Source: an uncultured Bacilli bacterium
GTDB taxonomy: Bacteria > Bacillota_I > Bacilli_A > RF39 > UBA660
Length of the DNA: 33,075 bases
Direction: 5' to 3'
Assembly: GCA_934086815.1 (NCBI GenBank)
Contig: CAKOIM010000012.1
Coordinates: forward strand, 1 to 33,075
In this document: positions 17,608 to 25,866 of the stretch, one piece after another
Layout: each line of letters starts with the position of its first letter
Position numbering within the stretch: the stretch's first letter is position 1
Made by a program: the position numbers and the translations under genes
Notes under the pieces: model-generated
Database searches by the model: none
Seen by the model: the letters and a program-made list of their open reading frames with translations, nothing else
Told to the model about the DNA's origin: nothing

Positions 17608-19776
17608 TTACATTTTAACCGGATTAAAATCAATTTCTAGTCTAATCCTTTTACTTTCAGTATATTTATTATCCAGTTCTTTTAAAATAGTTATTAAATT
17701 TATTTCTTTTTGATATTTGATTATTATTTGCATTCGATATTCATTTTTAAATCTAAATACATTTAATGCCGAAGGTCCTAATAAATAAGTATTATTACTT
17801 AAATTATTTTTTAAATAATTATATATTTCTTTACTTTCATAAATTACTTGATGATAATCATTACCTATTACTTTAAGACTAATCAAATAATAGTATGGTG
17901 GATACTTCAATTTATGTCGGAAATTCATTTCATTATTATAAAACTTTACATAATCATTATTTTGTACACATTTTAAGCAATAATGATCCGGATTAAATGT
18001 TTGAATTACTACTTCCCCCAGCTTTTTGGCACGCCCACTTCTTCCGGATATCTGAGTTAATAAAGCAAAAGTATTTTCAACAGATTTATACTCAGGTATA
18101 TTTAAAGTTACATCAGCATTTATAACCCCTACTAAAGTTACATTGGGAAAATCTAGGCCTTTGCTAATCATTTGGGTACCCACTAAAATATTATATTTAC
18201 CATTATAAAAATCATTAATTATTTGTTCGTGTTTCCCTTTATTTTTAGTAGTATCTTGATCCATTCTTATAACGCTGGCATCCTTAAATGTTTTTGTAAT
18301 TAAATCTTCTAACTTTTCTGTTCCAAGTCCATAATAATTTAAAGAATCATTTAAACATTTAGGACACATTTTAGTAACCTTTTTTTGATAGTTACAGTAA
18401 TGACAAACTAACATATTATTGTTTTTGTGATAAGTAAGTGTTATATCACAATTTGGACATTTAAACACATAACCACAATTACTACAATTAATAAATGTAG
18501 AATAACCTCTTCTATTTAAAAATAAAATTATTTGTTCATTTTTCCTTAACTTTTCATTTATTTTATTTTTTAACTCATCACTAAATATATTGTTCCCTTT
18601 TTTTATTTCCGATGCCATATCAATTAGGGAGATAACTGGCATAGTTTTATTAACTCTTGTTTTTAATATAAGTAGCTTATAAACTTTTTTTAAAGCCCGA
18701 GACATACTTTCTAAAGAAGGTGTCGCAGACCCTAATAAAAGAGGAATATTATGATATTTAGCTCTAAATATAGCAACATCCTTTGCATGATATCTTGGAT
18801 TACTATCTTGCTTATAACTACTTGAATCTTCTTCATCCATTATAATTATTCCTAAATTATCAAACGGAGCAAATATAGCACTTCTAGTTCCCACTACAAC
18901 ACTTACTTCTTTTCGATAAATTTTTTGATATTCATCATATTTTTCCCCATCAGATAACGAACTATTTAAAATAGCCACATTATTACCAAAAGCTTCATAA
19001 AATCTTTTTGATATTTGCGTTGTCAAACTAATTTCAGGAACTAACAAAATAGCTGTTTTATTTTGTTTTAAAACATCATTAATTAATTTTATGTATATTT
19101 CTGTTTTTCCACTGCCCGTTACTCCATAAAGTAAATATGTATTATAAGTATTTAAATCTACTTGATTATATACTTGTAACTGTTCATTAGTTAATTCTTT
19201 TAAAACATTGCATCCAGAATTATTTATTCGATACTTTTGAACTTTTTTTATATCAATAATATTATTTTCTTTTAAAGACTTTACTATTTGATAGCTAATA
19301 CTACTCTTTAATATTTCTTCCCCATTTAAAAGTCTTTCAATTATCTTTATTTGAGCTTTTCGTTTTTTATTTTCTTCTACATATCTTAAAGCATCTGTTT
19401 CATTTTTCAAATATATATATTCATCATATAAAGCATAATCATTTTTTTTGTTTTTTATTTTTAAAGCCGATGGAAACATAGCTTGATAAGCACTAATTAA
19501 TGGACATAACGTTATTTCTTTTAAATGCTTTCCTAGACTAATTAATTCATCATTTAATACTAAATTACTATGTATTTCACTAATTTCTTTTAAAACAAAA
19601 TTACTTTCATATGTAGGCATTATATCTATTACAAAACCTGCTAATCTTTGTTTATTAAAAGGAACTATTACTTGCATACCAACTTTAACTTTATTTCTTA
19701 AATGAATTGGTATTATATAAACAAATTCACGATCTAATTTTTTAACACTATATTGAATTAGTACTTTGGCATACAT
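17608..19776 (-). CDS. priA: Primosomal protein N' (replication restart helicase PriA)
   Basis: 3'-5' helicase that reloads the replisome at stalled forks. The N-terminal DNA-binding domain is seen in MYAKVLIQYSVKKLDREFVY and GMQVIVPFNKQRLAGFV. The helicase core has Walker A GVTGSGKTE, a DEED box (IIMDEEDSSSYKQD, where DEEH is usual), VVGTRSAIFAPF, GTQMISKGLDFPNVTLV and QISGRSGR. Between them are eight zinc-binding Cys in CSNCGYVFKCPNCD...CHYCNYQKK...CPKC. Length 722 aa. The ATG at 19776 has ribosome site AAAGGAGG. An in-frame ATG at 19797 lies upstream of that site and is unlikely to be used. In B. subtilis priA heads the fmt-rlmN-prpC-prkC cluster; here it follows rpe, behind a terminator. 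Confidence 0.96.
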   Translation of the reverse strand: MYAKVLIQYSVKKLDREFVYIIPIHLRNKVKVGMQVIVPFNKQRLAGFVIDIMPTYESNFVLKEISEIHSNLVLNDELISLGKHLKEITLCPLISAYQAMFPSALKIKNKKNDYALYDEYIYLKNETDALRYVEENKKRKAQIKIIERLLNGEEILKSSISYQIVKSLKENNIIDIKKVQKYRINNSGCNVLKELTNEQLQVYNQVDLNTYNTYLLYGVTGSGKTEIYIKLINDVLKQNKTAILLVPEISLTTQISKRFYEAFGNNVAILNSSLSDGEKYDEYQKIYRKEVSVVVGTRSAIFAPFDNLGIIIMDEEDSSSYKQDSNPRYHAKDVAIFRAKYHNIPLLLGSATPSLESMSRALKKVYKLLILKTRVNKTMPVISLIDMASEIKKGNNIFSDELKNKINEKLRKNEQIILFLNRRGYSTFINCSNCGYVFKCPNCDITLTYHKNNNMLVCHYCNYQKKVTKMCPKCLNDSLNYYGLGTEKLEDLITKTFKDASVIRMDQDTTKNKGKHEQIINDFYNGKYNILVGTQMISKGLDFPNVTLVGVINADVTLNIPEYKSVENTFALLTQISGRSGRAKKLGEVVIQTFNPDHYCLKCVQNNDYVKFYNNEMNFRHKLKYPPYYYLISLKVIGNDYHQVIYESKEIYNYLKNNLSNNTYLLGPSALNVFRFKNEYRMQIIIKYQKEINLITILKELDNKYTESKRIRLEIDFNPVKM

Positions 19777-19811
19777 AAAAACCTCCTTTAAAAACATATT
19801 AATATTATTAC

Positions 19812-19836
19812 AAAAAAAAAATCCTTTTACAAGGAT
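19812..19836 (-). terminator. Rho-independent terminator after rpe
   Basis: ATCCTT (19821-19826) / AAGGAT (19831-19836), loop TTAC, then about ten T on the minus strand. The hairpin overlaps the rpe stop codon and separates the rlmN-rpe operon from priA. Confidence 0.85.
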
Positions 19837-20459
19837 AATTTTAATTTTTCAATTTGTTTTTCAAAGTCAATACTATTACAAATGTATGAGCCTGATACTA
19901 CTCCATCCGCATAATCTTTTACATATTTGATAGTTTCATTGTTTATTCCCCCATCAACATATATTTTAAAATTATATTCTTTTTGTAAAGACTTTAATTG
20001 TTTTAAATTATTTTTTGTTTCTTCTAAAAATTTTTGTCCGCCTTTTCCAGGATGAACACTCATAACTAAAACTCGATCAACATTTTTATAAAGTTCTATA
20101 TACTCTTCTACATTATCTTCTGGGTTAATAGCTATTCCTTTTTCTGTATTATTATCTTTTAAAATTTCAAATATCTCATTAATACTTTTCGTAGTTTTCG
20201 GATGCACATAAATACAAGCAGGTTTTAATGATATAATTTTAGATAAATATTTTTCTGGTTCTTTTACCATCATATGTACATCTAATGGTAACTTAACGCT
20301 ACTTAAAGTAGCAAATAAATTATCATCAAAATTTAATTTACCAACATATAATCCATCCATTAAATCAACATGAATACCCGAAGCACTTGTTTTTTCAATT
20401 AAATTTATTGTTTTTTTATAATCATATAAACTACTTATATAACTTACTACTATTTTCAT
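19827..20459 (-). CDS. rpe: Ribulose-phosphate 3-epimerase
   Basis: Interconverts ribulose-5-phosphate and xylulose-5-phosphate in the pentose phosphate pathway. TIM-barrel motifs in order: VSYISSLY (usually SILSAD), HVDLMDG with the catalytic Asp, LDVHMMVKEPEKY with metal His, MSVHPGKGGQKF for phosphate binding, VDGGINNET with the second catalytic Asp, and GVVSGSYI. Length 210 aa is close to the usual 215-220. The gene overlaps the 3' end of rsgA by 29 bp in another frame. It is the last gene of the rlmN-prpC-prkC-rsgA-rpe operon, the same order as in Bacillus. Confidence 0.94.
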   Translation of the reverse strand: MKIVVSYISSLYDYKKTINLIEKTSASGIHVDLMDGLYVGKLNFDDNLFATLSSVKLPLDVHMMVKEPEKYLSKIISLKPACIYVHPKTTKSINEIFEILKDNNTEKGIAINPEDNVEEYIELYKNVDRVLVMSVHPGKGGQKFLEETKNNLKQLKSLQKEYNFKIYVDGGINNETIKYVKDYADGVVSGSYICNSIDFEKQIEKLKLSL

Positions 20460-21282
20460 TACTCTCTTTTATAAACCTCCCATAATTTATGTATCTTGAT
20501 GGCAATATTTTTATACCTATAACTGGTTTTATACCACAACCCTTTTCATTTAAATGATAACAATCACTAAATTTACATTTGTAATTATTAAATTCTAAGA
20601 AAGACTCTCTTATTTGTTCCTTTGATAAAGTATTAATATCTAATGAAGAAAACCCTGGAGTATCAACAAAAAATATTTTCTTTATTTCATGAATTTCGGT
20701 ATGCCTAGTTGTATGAACACCTCGGTTTAATGCCTCACTAATTGGTTTAGTTTCTAAATTTAAATTTTTATCAAGTTTATTTAAAAGACTTGATTTACCC
20801 GCACCTGTTTGACCAGTTAATACTACAACATTATTTTTTAAAACTCTTTTTAATTTAAATAATTGTTTATTATTTAAAACTAGTATACCAATACTTTTAT
20901 AGTAGTTCATTAGTCTTTGGATATCACGTTTTTCAACCTTATTTAATAAATCTAACTTAGTAAAACAAATAACTGGTTTTATCTTACTAGCAATTATAAC
21001 ACTTAACTGTTTATCTAATAAACCAAGAGATAAATCAGGCTTTTTTACACTTGTAACAATTAAGGCAATATCTACATTAGCAACGACTGGTCTTTTAAGT
21101 TCATTTTGGCGTTCTATAATGGAATTTATTTGTAACGTATCCATATCAACATCAACTATATCACCAACTAAAGGGGAAAGATTTAACTTCCTAAACTTTC
21201 CCCTAGCATTACACACATATTCTAATCCCTTTATATTCACAGTATATTGATTACTAATTTGTTTTATTATTCTTCCTTGCAT
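20431..21282 (-). CDS. rsgA: Small ribosomal subunit biogenesis GTPase RsgA
   Basis: Circularly permuted GTPase that acts in late 30S subunit maturation. An N-terminal OB-fold region (GRIIKQISNQYTVNIKG...) is followed by the permuted G domain. G4 (TKLD in CFTKLDLL) precedes G1 (LTGQTGAGKSSLLN) and G3 (FVDTPGFSSL), with the RGVHTTRH switch between G1 and G3. The C-terminal zinc module shows Cys and His in CKFSDCYHLNEKGCG. Length 283 aa. Its ATG shares a base with the prkC stop (TAATG), and coupling to prkC matches the Bacillus prpC-prkC-cpgA arrangement, where CpgA is a PrkC substrate. Confidence 0.95.
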   Translation of the reverse strand: MQGRIIKQISNQYTVNIKGLEYVCNARGKFRKLNLSPLVGDIVDVDMDTLQINSIIERQNELKRPVVANVDIALIVTSVKKPDLSLGLLDKQLSVIIASKIKPVICFTKLDLLNKVEKRDIQRLMNYYKSIGILVLNNKQLFKLKRVLKNNVVVLTGQTGAGKSSLLNKLDKNLNLETKPISEALNRGVHTTRHTEIHEIKKIFFVDTPGFSSLDINTLSKEQIRESFLEFNNYKCKFSDCYHLNEKGCGIKPVIGIKILPSRYINYGRFIKESNENSSKLYK

Positions 21283-23036
21283 TATTGTAAGTCTCCACTA
21301 TCTGGATTATCGTCTCCGCTAGAGCTTCCCATTTCTTTTGCAACAGTAATTGTTAATTTAGCCCCATTTACTACGGTTGAACCTGCAGCTCTACTTTGTT
21401 TAATTATTTTACCTGGTTCATATTCACTTGTTTCTTGATAATTTATTGTTAAATTGACACCATAATCATCGGCAAACTTTTGAATTTCTTCAACACTATA
21501 ATCTTCGGAAACAAAATTAGGATATTTATTATCAAGTTTAGGAACGTACAATGTAATTGTGTCTCCTTCAGATAATTTTTCTCCAGCTTTAGCTGATTGT
21601 TCAATAATAATATTTTCTTTATAATCACTTGCTTGTTCAGTATTTATCTCTTTTTTTTCTATTATTACATTTATATTTAATGCTTCTAGTTTACCTTTAA
21701 TTTCGGCGGAATTTTTTCCTGTATAATCTTCAATTTCTACTTTTACATCACCTAAAGATATATATAATATTATTTCTGTACCTTCTTTTCTAATTGAACC
21801 AGCCGCGGGATTAGTCTTAGATACATTTCCCTCTAAAACATTTTCATTAGCTTCTTCTCTTTGTTCATCAGAAACGGTAAAACCAGCATCTTGTAATTCC
21901 TTTATAGCTTCATTAACACTTTTTCCCGAAACATCAGGAATTGCTACTTGTTTAGCTGATGTAATTTTAGGAATTAATACAAACATAGTCGTAACTACCA
22001 CTACTAATCCTACAAATACACTTGCTAATATAACAACTAATTTATTTTGAGAATTATCACTTTTTTTATCTTTCTTTGTTATAGTATCTTCACCTTCTTT
22101 ACTATTTTTCTCAAGATTTTTATTTTTATCCACTTTTATATTTTTTACTTTTTTAACATCATCATAATCATTTTCCGGATACTTAAAAGTAATTTTTAAT
22201 TCGTTTTCTCGTGATTCATCTAAACAAGTTTTTAAATCTTCGTACATTTCTCGAGCATCATTATATCTATTTTTGGGATTTTTAGCCGTTGCTTTTAAAA
22301 TTATATTTTCAACACTTTGAGGAATATTCGGATATTCATCCCTAATACACGGCATATCGTCTTTTAAATGTTTTAATGCAATTTCAACAGCATTATCCCC
22401 TTTAAAAGGTAACTTACCAGTTAAAAGTTCATACATTAATATTCCAATTGAATAAATATCACTTTGAAGTGTTGCTCCTTTTCCACTTGCTTGTTCCGGT
22501 GGTAAATAATGGACACTTCCCATTACCGAATTAGTTTGTGTAAGTTGAGTCGAATTCATTGCAACAGCTATTCCAAAATCTGTTATTTTAATCATACCAT
22601 TATCTAATATTAATATATTTTGAGGTTTTATATCTCTATGAATAATATATGAATCATGAGCAACACTAAGTCCATTTGTTATTTGAAGAGTTATATCAAT
22701 TACTTCAGGTACTGTTAACTTACCTCTTTTTTTAAGTAAACTTTTTAAGTGTCTTCCTTCAACATATTCCATAACAATGTAGTACTCCCCATTATCTTCG
22801 CCAACATCATAAACTTCTACAATATTAGGATTAGATAAAGAACTCGCAGACAAAGCTTCTCTTTGGAAACGACGCACAAATTTTTCATCACTTGCTAAAT
22901 CTCCTCTTAAAACCTTAACAGCTACATTTCTATCTAAAATAACATCATAAGCCAAGTAAACATTAGCCATCCCACCTTCGCCTATTGACTTTATTATTTG
23001 ATATCTATCACTAATCTTTTGCCCTTTCATTATCAT
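21282..23036 (-). CDS. prkC: PASTA-domain Ser/Thr protein kinase (PrkC/Stk1)
   Basis: Membrane kinase that senses cell-wall fragments and phosphorylates translation, division and wall proteins. Kinase domain residues 1-270: glycine loop GEGGMANVY, Lys in VAVKVLRGD, catalytic HRDIKPQNI, DFGIAVA, and activation-segment GSVHYLPPEQA. A charged juxtamembrane region follows, then one membrane helix (about 330-350, VVILASVFVGLVVVVTTMFV), then three PASTA repeats with typical VPDVSGKSVNEAIKEL-type openings. Length 584 aa, one PASTA fewer than some relatives. Start overlaps the phosphatase stop (ATGA). A PASTA kinase implies peptidoglycan in this organism. Confidence 0.96.
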   Translation of the reverse strand: MIMKGQKISDRYQIIKSIGEGGMANVYLAYDVILDRNVAVKVLRGDLASDEKFVRRFQREALSASSLSNPNIVEVYDVGEDNGEYYIVMEYVEGRHLKSLLKKRGKLTVPEVIDITLQITNGLSVAHDSYIIHRDIKPQNILILDNGMIKITDFGIAVAMNSTQLTQTNSVMGSVHYLPPEQASGKGATLQSDIYSIGILMYELLTGKLPFKGDNAVEIALKHLKDDMPCIRDEYPNIPQSVENIILKATAKNPKNRYNDAREMYEDLKTCLDESRENELKITFKYPENDYDDVKKVKNIKVDKNKNLEKNSKEGEDTITKKDKKSDNSQNKLVVILASVFVGLVVVVTTMFVLIPKITSAKQVAIPDVSGKSVNEAIKELQDAGFTVSDEQREEANENVLEGNVSKTNPAAGSIRKEGTEIILYISLGDVKVEIEDYTGKNSAEIKGKLEALNINVIIEKKEINTEQASDYKENIIIEQSAKAGEKLSEGDTITLYVPKLDNKYPNFVSEDYSVEEIQKFADDYGVNLTINYQETSEYEPGKIIKQSRAAGSTVVNGAKLTITVAKEMGSSSGDDNPDSGDLQ

Positions 23037-23794
23037 ATAGTATCACCACTTTCTCGAACTAAATATGCTACTGATATATTATCATTTCCCCCTCTAACGT
23101 TACATTTTTTTATTAATTTTATTACCTTTTCCTCAATTGTTAAGTCTTTTTCTAATAAAACTTTTTCTATTTGTTCATCACTAAGCATTCCGGTAAGTCC
23201 ATCACTACACAAAAACACTTGGTTACTTTCATTATCAACATCAAAAATATCAGGCTCACATTTCTCCGCCGCACCTAGAGCTTTCATTAAGACATTTTTA
23301 CGAGGATGATTTAATGCTTCTTCCTCGGTTAAATCTCCAGCATCAACTAATAGATTTACCAAAGTATGTGGTTTAGTAACTTTATGAAGTTTATTATTTT
23401 TCATAACATACCCAGAAGAGTCACCAACATTTGCAAAAATCAAAAATTCTTTTGTTACAATAGCCGCCACAACTGTTGTACCAAGGCCTTTAGAATTTTC
23501 ATTTTTCTCCCCATAATCTAATATTTCCCTATTAATTTCATTAATATTATCTGAAAGCCAGTTAACAGCATCAATCTTTGTACCTACCGAAGCACTTTCA
23601 GAAAACCGTTTTCCTAAATGAGCAACAGTTAACGCACTTGCAACTTCGCCTTTTCTATGGCCTCCCATACCATCAGCAACAACTAATAGATATTCATTAT
23701 TTATATTTTTAAGTATTGTAACGCTATCTTCGTTATGTTCTCGAACGCGTCCATTATCTGTTAAATAAAAAGATTTCGTATTAATCACTCTCAC
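23033..23794 (-). CDS. prpC: PP2C-type protein phosphatase (PrpC/Stp)
   Basis: Dephosphorylates targets of the partner kinase. PPM/PP2C motifs: GRVREHNEDSV, VVADGMGGHRKGEVAS with metal-binding Asp and Gly, GLGTTVVAAIV, ANVGDSSGYV, LCSDGLTGML and GGNDNISVAYL. Length 253 aa, full size. It overlaps the 3' end of rlmN by 14 bp and the start of prkC by 4 bp, so kinase and phosphatase are co-translated. The membrane kinase and this cytoplasmic phosphatase form the usual reversible pair. Confidence 0.96.
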   Translation of the reverse strand: MRVINTKSFYLTDNGRVREHNEDSVTILKNINNEYLLVVADGMGGHRKGEVASALTVAHLGKRFSESASVGTKIDAVNWLSDNINEINREILDYGEKNENSKGLGTTVVAAIVTKEFLIFANVGDSSGYVMKNNKLHKVTKPHTLVNLLVDAGDLTEEEALNHPRKNVLMKALGAAEKCEPDIFDVDNESNQVFLCSDGLTGMLSDEQIEKVLLEKDLTIEEKVIKLIKKCNVRGGNDNISVAYLVRESGDTI

Positions 23795-24791
23795 TTCTTA
23801 ACTGTCCACAGGCAGCTTTTATTGTTCCTCCAAATTCTCTTCGGATGGTAACATTTATTCCTTTATTTTTTAAACTTTGAAAAAATTCATTTATTCTTTT
23901 ACTTTTTTTATAATCTATATTATTTGTTTCATTATACGGAATTAAATTTACATAAACATTCATACCCTTTAGTAACTTTGACAAATTTATAGCATCTATT
24001 TCTCTATCATTTATATTATCAAGCATAACATATTCTATAGTTACTCGACGATTAGTTTTCTTTATATAATCACTAATTGCCTTCATAACACTTTCTAAAT
24101 TATATGCTTTATTAATAGGCATAATTTTATTTCTAACTTCATCCGTAGCCCCATGCAATGATAAAGCTAAATTTACTTGTAAATCAAGATCACTAAACTC
24201 AACTATTTTAGGAACTAATCCACAAGTAGATACAGTTATATGTCTTGCTCCAATAGCTAGACCTTTAGCATCATTTATTATTCTTATAAAATCTATTATA
24301 TTATCATAATTATCAAATGGTTCCCCAATACCCATTAATACAACACTACTTATTCTTTTACCAATATATTTTTCAATTAAAAGTATTTGTTCTACTATTT
24401 CATAAGTTTCTAAATTTCTTACCTTTTTAAGTCTTCCCGATTCACAAAAACGGCATCCCATATTACAACCTACTTGACTAGAAACGCACACCGATAAACC
24501 ATAATCATGTTCCATTAAAACTGCTTCTATTTTTTCACCATCTTGTAAACGAAACAAAAATTTTTTTACTAAATTGCCTTCTTCGACTATTTCCATTTTT
24601 ATAAAATCTAAAGTAAAATCCGCATCCATTTTATCTAAAACACTTTTTTTAATATTACTAAATTCAAAAATATTCCAATTTTTATGAACATACAACCACT
24701 CAAAAACTTGGGTAGCTTTAAATTTTTTCTCCCCAATATCTAAAAAATAATCTTCTAACATTTTTTTTGTATATCCAAATATATTTTTCAT
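23781..24791 (-). CDS. rlmN: Dual-specificity RNA methyltransferase RlmN
   Basis: Radical-SAM enzyme that methylates C2 of A2503 in 23S rRNA and A37 in some tRNAs. The CxxxCxxC cluster motif is CNMGCRFC (within QVGCNMGCRFCESGRLKK), followed by the SAM-binding GIGEPFDNYDN. The C-terminal Cys of the CGQL motif (KAACGQLRSES) is the methyl-carrying Cys. The N-terminal KKFKATQVFEWLYVH accessory domain is intact. Length 336 aa. First gene of the operon, preceded by a promoter at 24815-24843. The def and rsmB genes found near it in Bacillus are missing here. Confidence 0.96.
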   Translation of the reverse strand: MKNIFGYTKKMLEDYFLDIGEKKFKATQVFEWLYVHKNWNIFEFSNIKKSVLDKMDADFTLDFIKMEIVEEGNLVKKFLFRLQDGEKIEAVLMEHDYGLSVCVSSQVGCNMGCRFCESGRLKKVRNLETYEIVEQILLIEKYIGKRISSVVLMGIGEPFDNYDNIIDFIRIINDAKGLAIGARHITVSTCGLVPKIVEFSDLDLQVNLALSLHGATDEVRNKIMPINKAYNLESVMKAISDYIKKTNRRVTIEYVMLDNINDREIDAINLSKLLKGMNVYVNLIPYNETNNIDYKKSKRINEFFQSLKNKGINVTIRREFGGTIKAACGQLRSESD

Positions 24792-24814
24792 ATTTTATCT
24801 CTTTCTTTTCATTA

Positions 24815-24843
24815 ATTGTACTAAATTTCATAATATTTGTCTA
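24815..24843 (-). promoter_or_regulatory. Promoter of the rlmN-prpC-prkC-rsgA-rpe operon
   Basis: Minus strand -35 TAGACA (24838-24843), 17-bp spacer, -10 TACAAT (24815-24820), in the 67-bp gap between fmt and rlmN. Read-through from fmt is also possible, since no terminator is seen between them. Confidence 0.6.
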
Positions 24844-24858
24844 TAATTCTCATAATAA

Positions 24859-25785
24859 TTACATAACTTTGACATTTTCATAAAACTCTTTTTTACAACC
24901 ATTCAAAAAGCTTTTTATATCCATAACTTTTTTACCACTAGGTTTTACTACTTTTAAATATATTACCCCATCTAAACATGTAATACCTAGACTGCTTTTA
25001 TTTATTAAAACCATACCTACTTCGGAAATCTTTTCTGCCTTAAATTCTGCCTCTATTACTTTTATTTCTAAATTATTAATAACAATATTTGCTAATGGCC
25101 ATGGATTTAATCCTCGTATTTTATTAATTATATTTTTACCAGATGTATTAAAATCTATTTTTTCGTCTTCTCTTTTTATCATCGGAGCAAAAGAATAATT
25201 ATCACCTTGTTTAATTCTCTTAACATCATCACTAAATAATGTTGGTAAAACACTTTCTAAAGTTTTACTTCCAAGCAAAGACAATTTATCATGCATAGTA
25301 CCAACATTATCACTTTCTTCAATATTAACTTCACTAATCTTTATTATATCGCCAGTATCCATACCTTCATCCATATACATAATTGTAATTCCTGTTTTTT
25401 CATCTCCATTAAATATTGCCCATTGAATTGGCGCAGAACCACGATATTTTGGTAAAATTGATGCATGAACATTTACACATCCATACTTAGGAATATCTAA
25501 AACATTCTTAGGTAATATTTGCCCATAAGCACAAGTTACAATTAAATCAATATTTTTATTTAGTAAAAAATCGTAATCATTTCTTATTTTAATTGGCTGA
25601 AAAACATCTATATTATGCTTCATTGCAATTTCTTTAACCGGACTATATGCCAATTCTTTTTTTCTTCCAAATAACTTATCAGGTTGAGTTACGACCCCAA
25701 CTACATTAACATTTTTAATAAGCATTTCCAAAACCGGTACAGCAAAATCCGGTGTTCCCATAAATACTACATTTTTATCTTTCAT
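24859..25785 (-). CDS. fmt: Methionyl-tRNA formyltransferase
   Basis: Formylates initiator Met-tRNA with 10-formyl-tetrahydrofolate. N-terminal VVFMGTPDFAVPVLEML is typical. The catalytic set is Asn and His in VNVHASILPKYRGSAPIQWAI (the SLLPxxRGxAP signature), with Asp in MDEGMDTGDI. The C-terminal domain begins around GLNPWPLA. Length 308 aa, full size. Two ATGs occur in different frames five bases apart; the one at 25785 is in frame, with GGTGATG upstream. In Bacillus fmt is flanked by def and rsmB; neither is seen here. Confidence 0.95.
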   Translation of the reverse strand: MKDKNVVFMGTPDFAVPVLEMLIKNVNVVGVVTQPDKLFGRKKELAYSPVKEIAMKHNIDVFQPIKIRNDYDFLLNKNIDLIVTCAYGQILPKNVLDIPKYGCVNVHASILPKYRGSAPIQWAIFNGDEKTGITIMYMDEGMDTGDIIKISEVNIEESDNVGTMHDKLSLLGSKTLESVLPTLFSDDVKRIKQGDNYSFAPMIKREDEKIDFNTSGKNIINKIRGLNPWPLANIVINNLEIKVIEAEFKAEKISEVGMVLINKSSLGITCLDGVIYLKVVKPSGKKVMDIKSFLNGCKKEFYENVKVM

Positions 25786-25840
25786 TTCATCACCATATTT
25801 CTCTTCTAAATTATAAACTATATCCCCTTTAAAAGCAAAT

Positions 25841-25866
25841 AAAAGACGAGTTTTTATTTACTCATC
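25841..25866 (-). terminator. Probable terminator after topA
   Basis: GACGAGT (25845-25851) pairs with ACTCATC (25860-25866, one G-T pair) across an 8-base loop, then a short T tract interrupted by other bases on the minus strand. The hairpin overlaps the topA stop. Confidence 0.5.
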
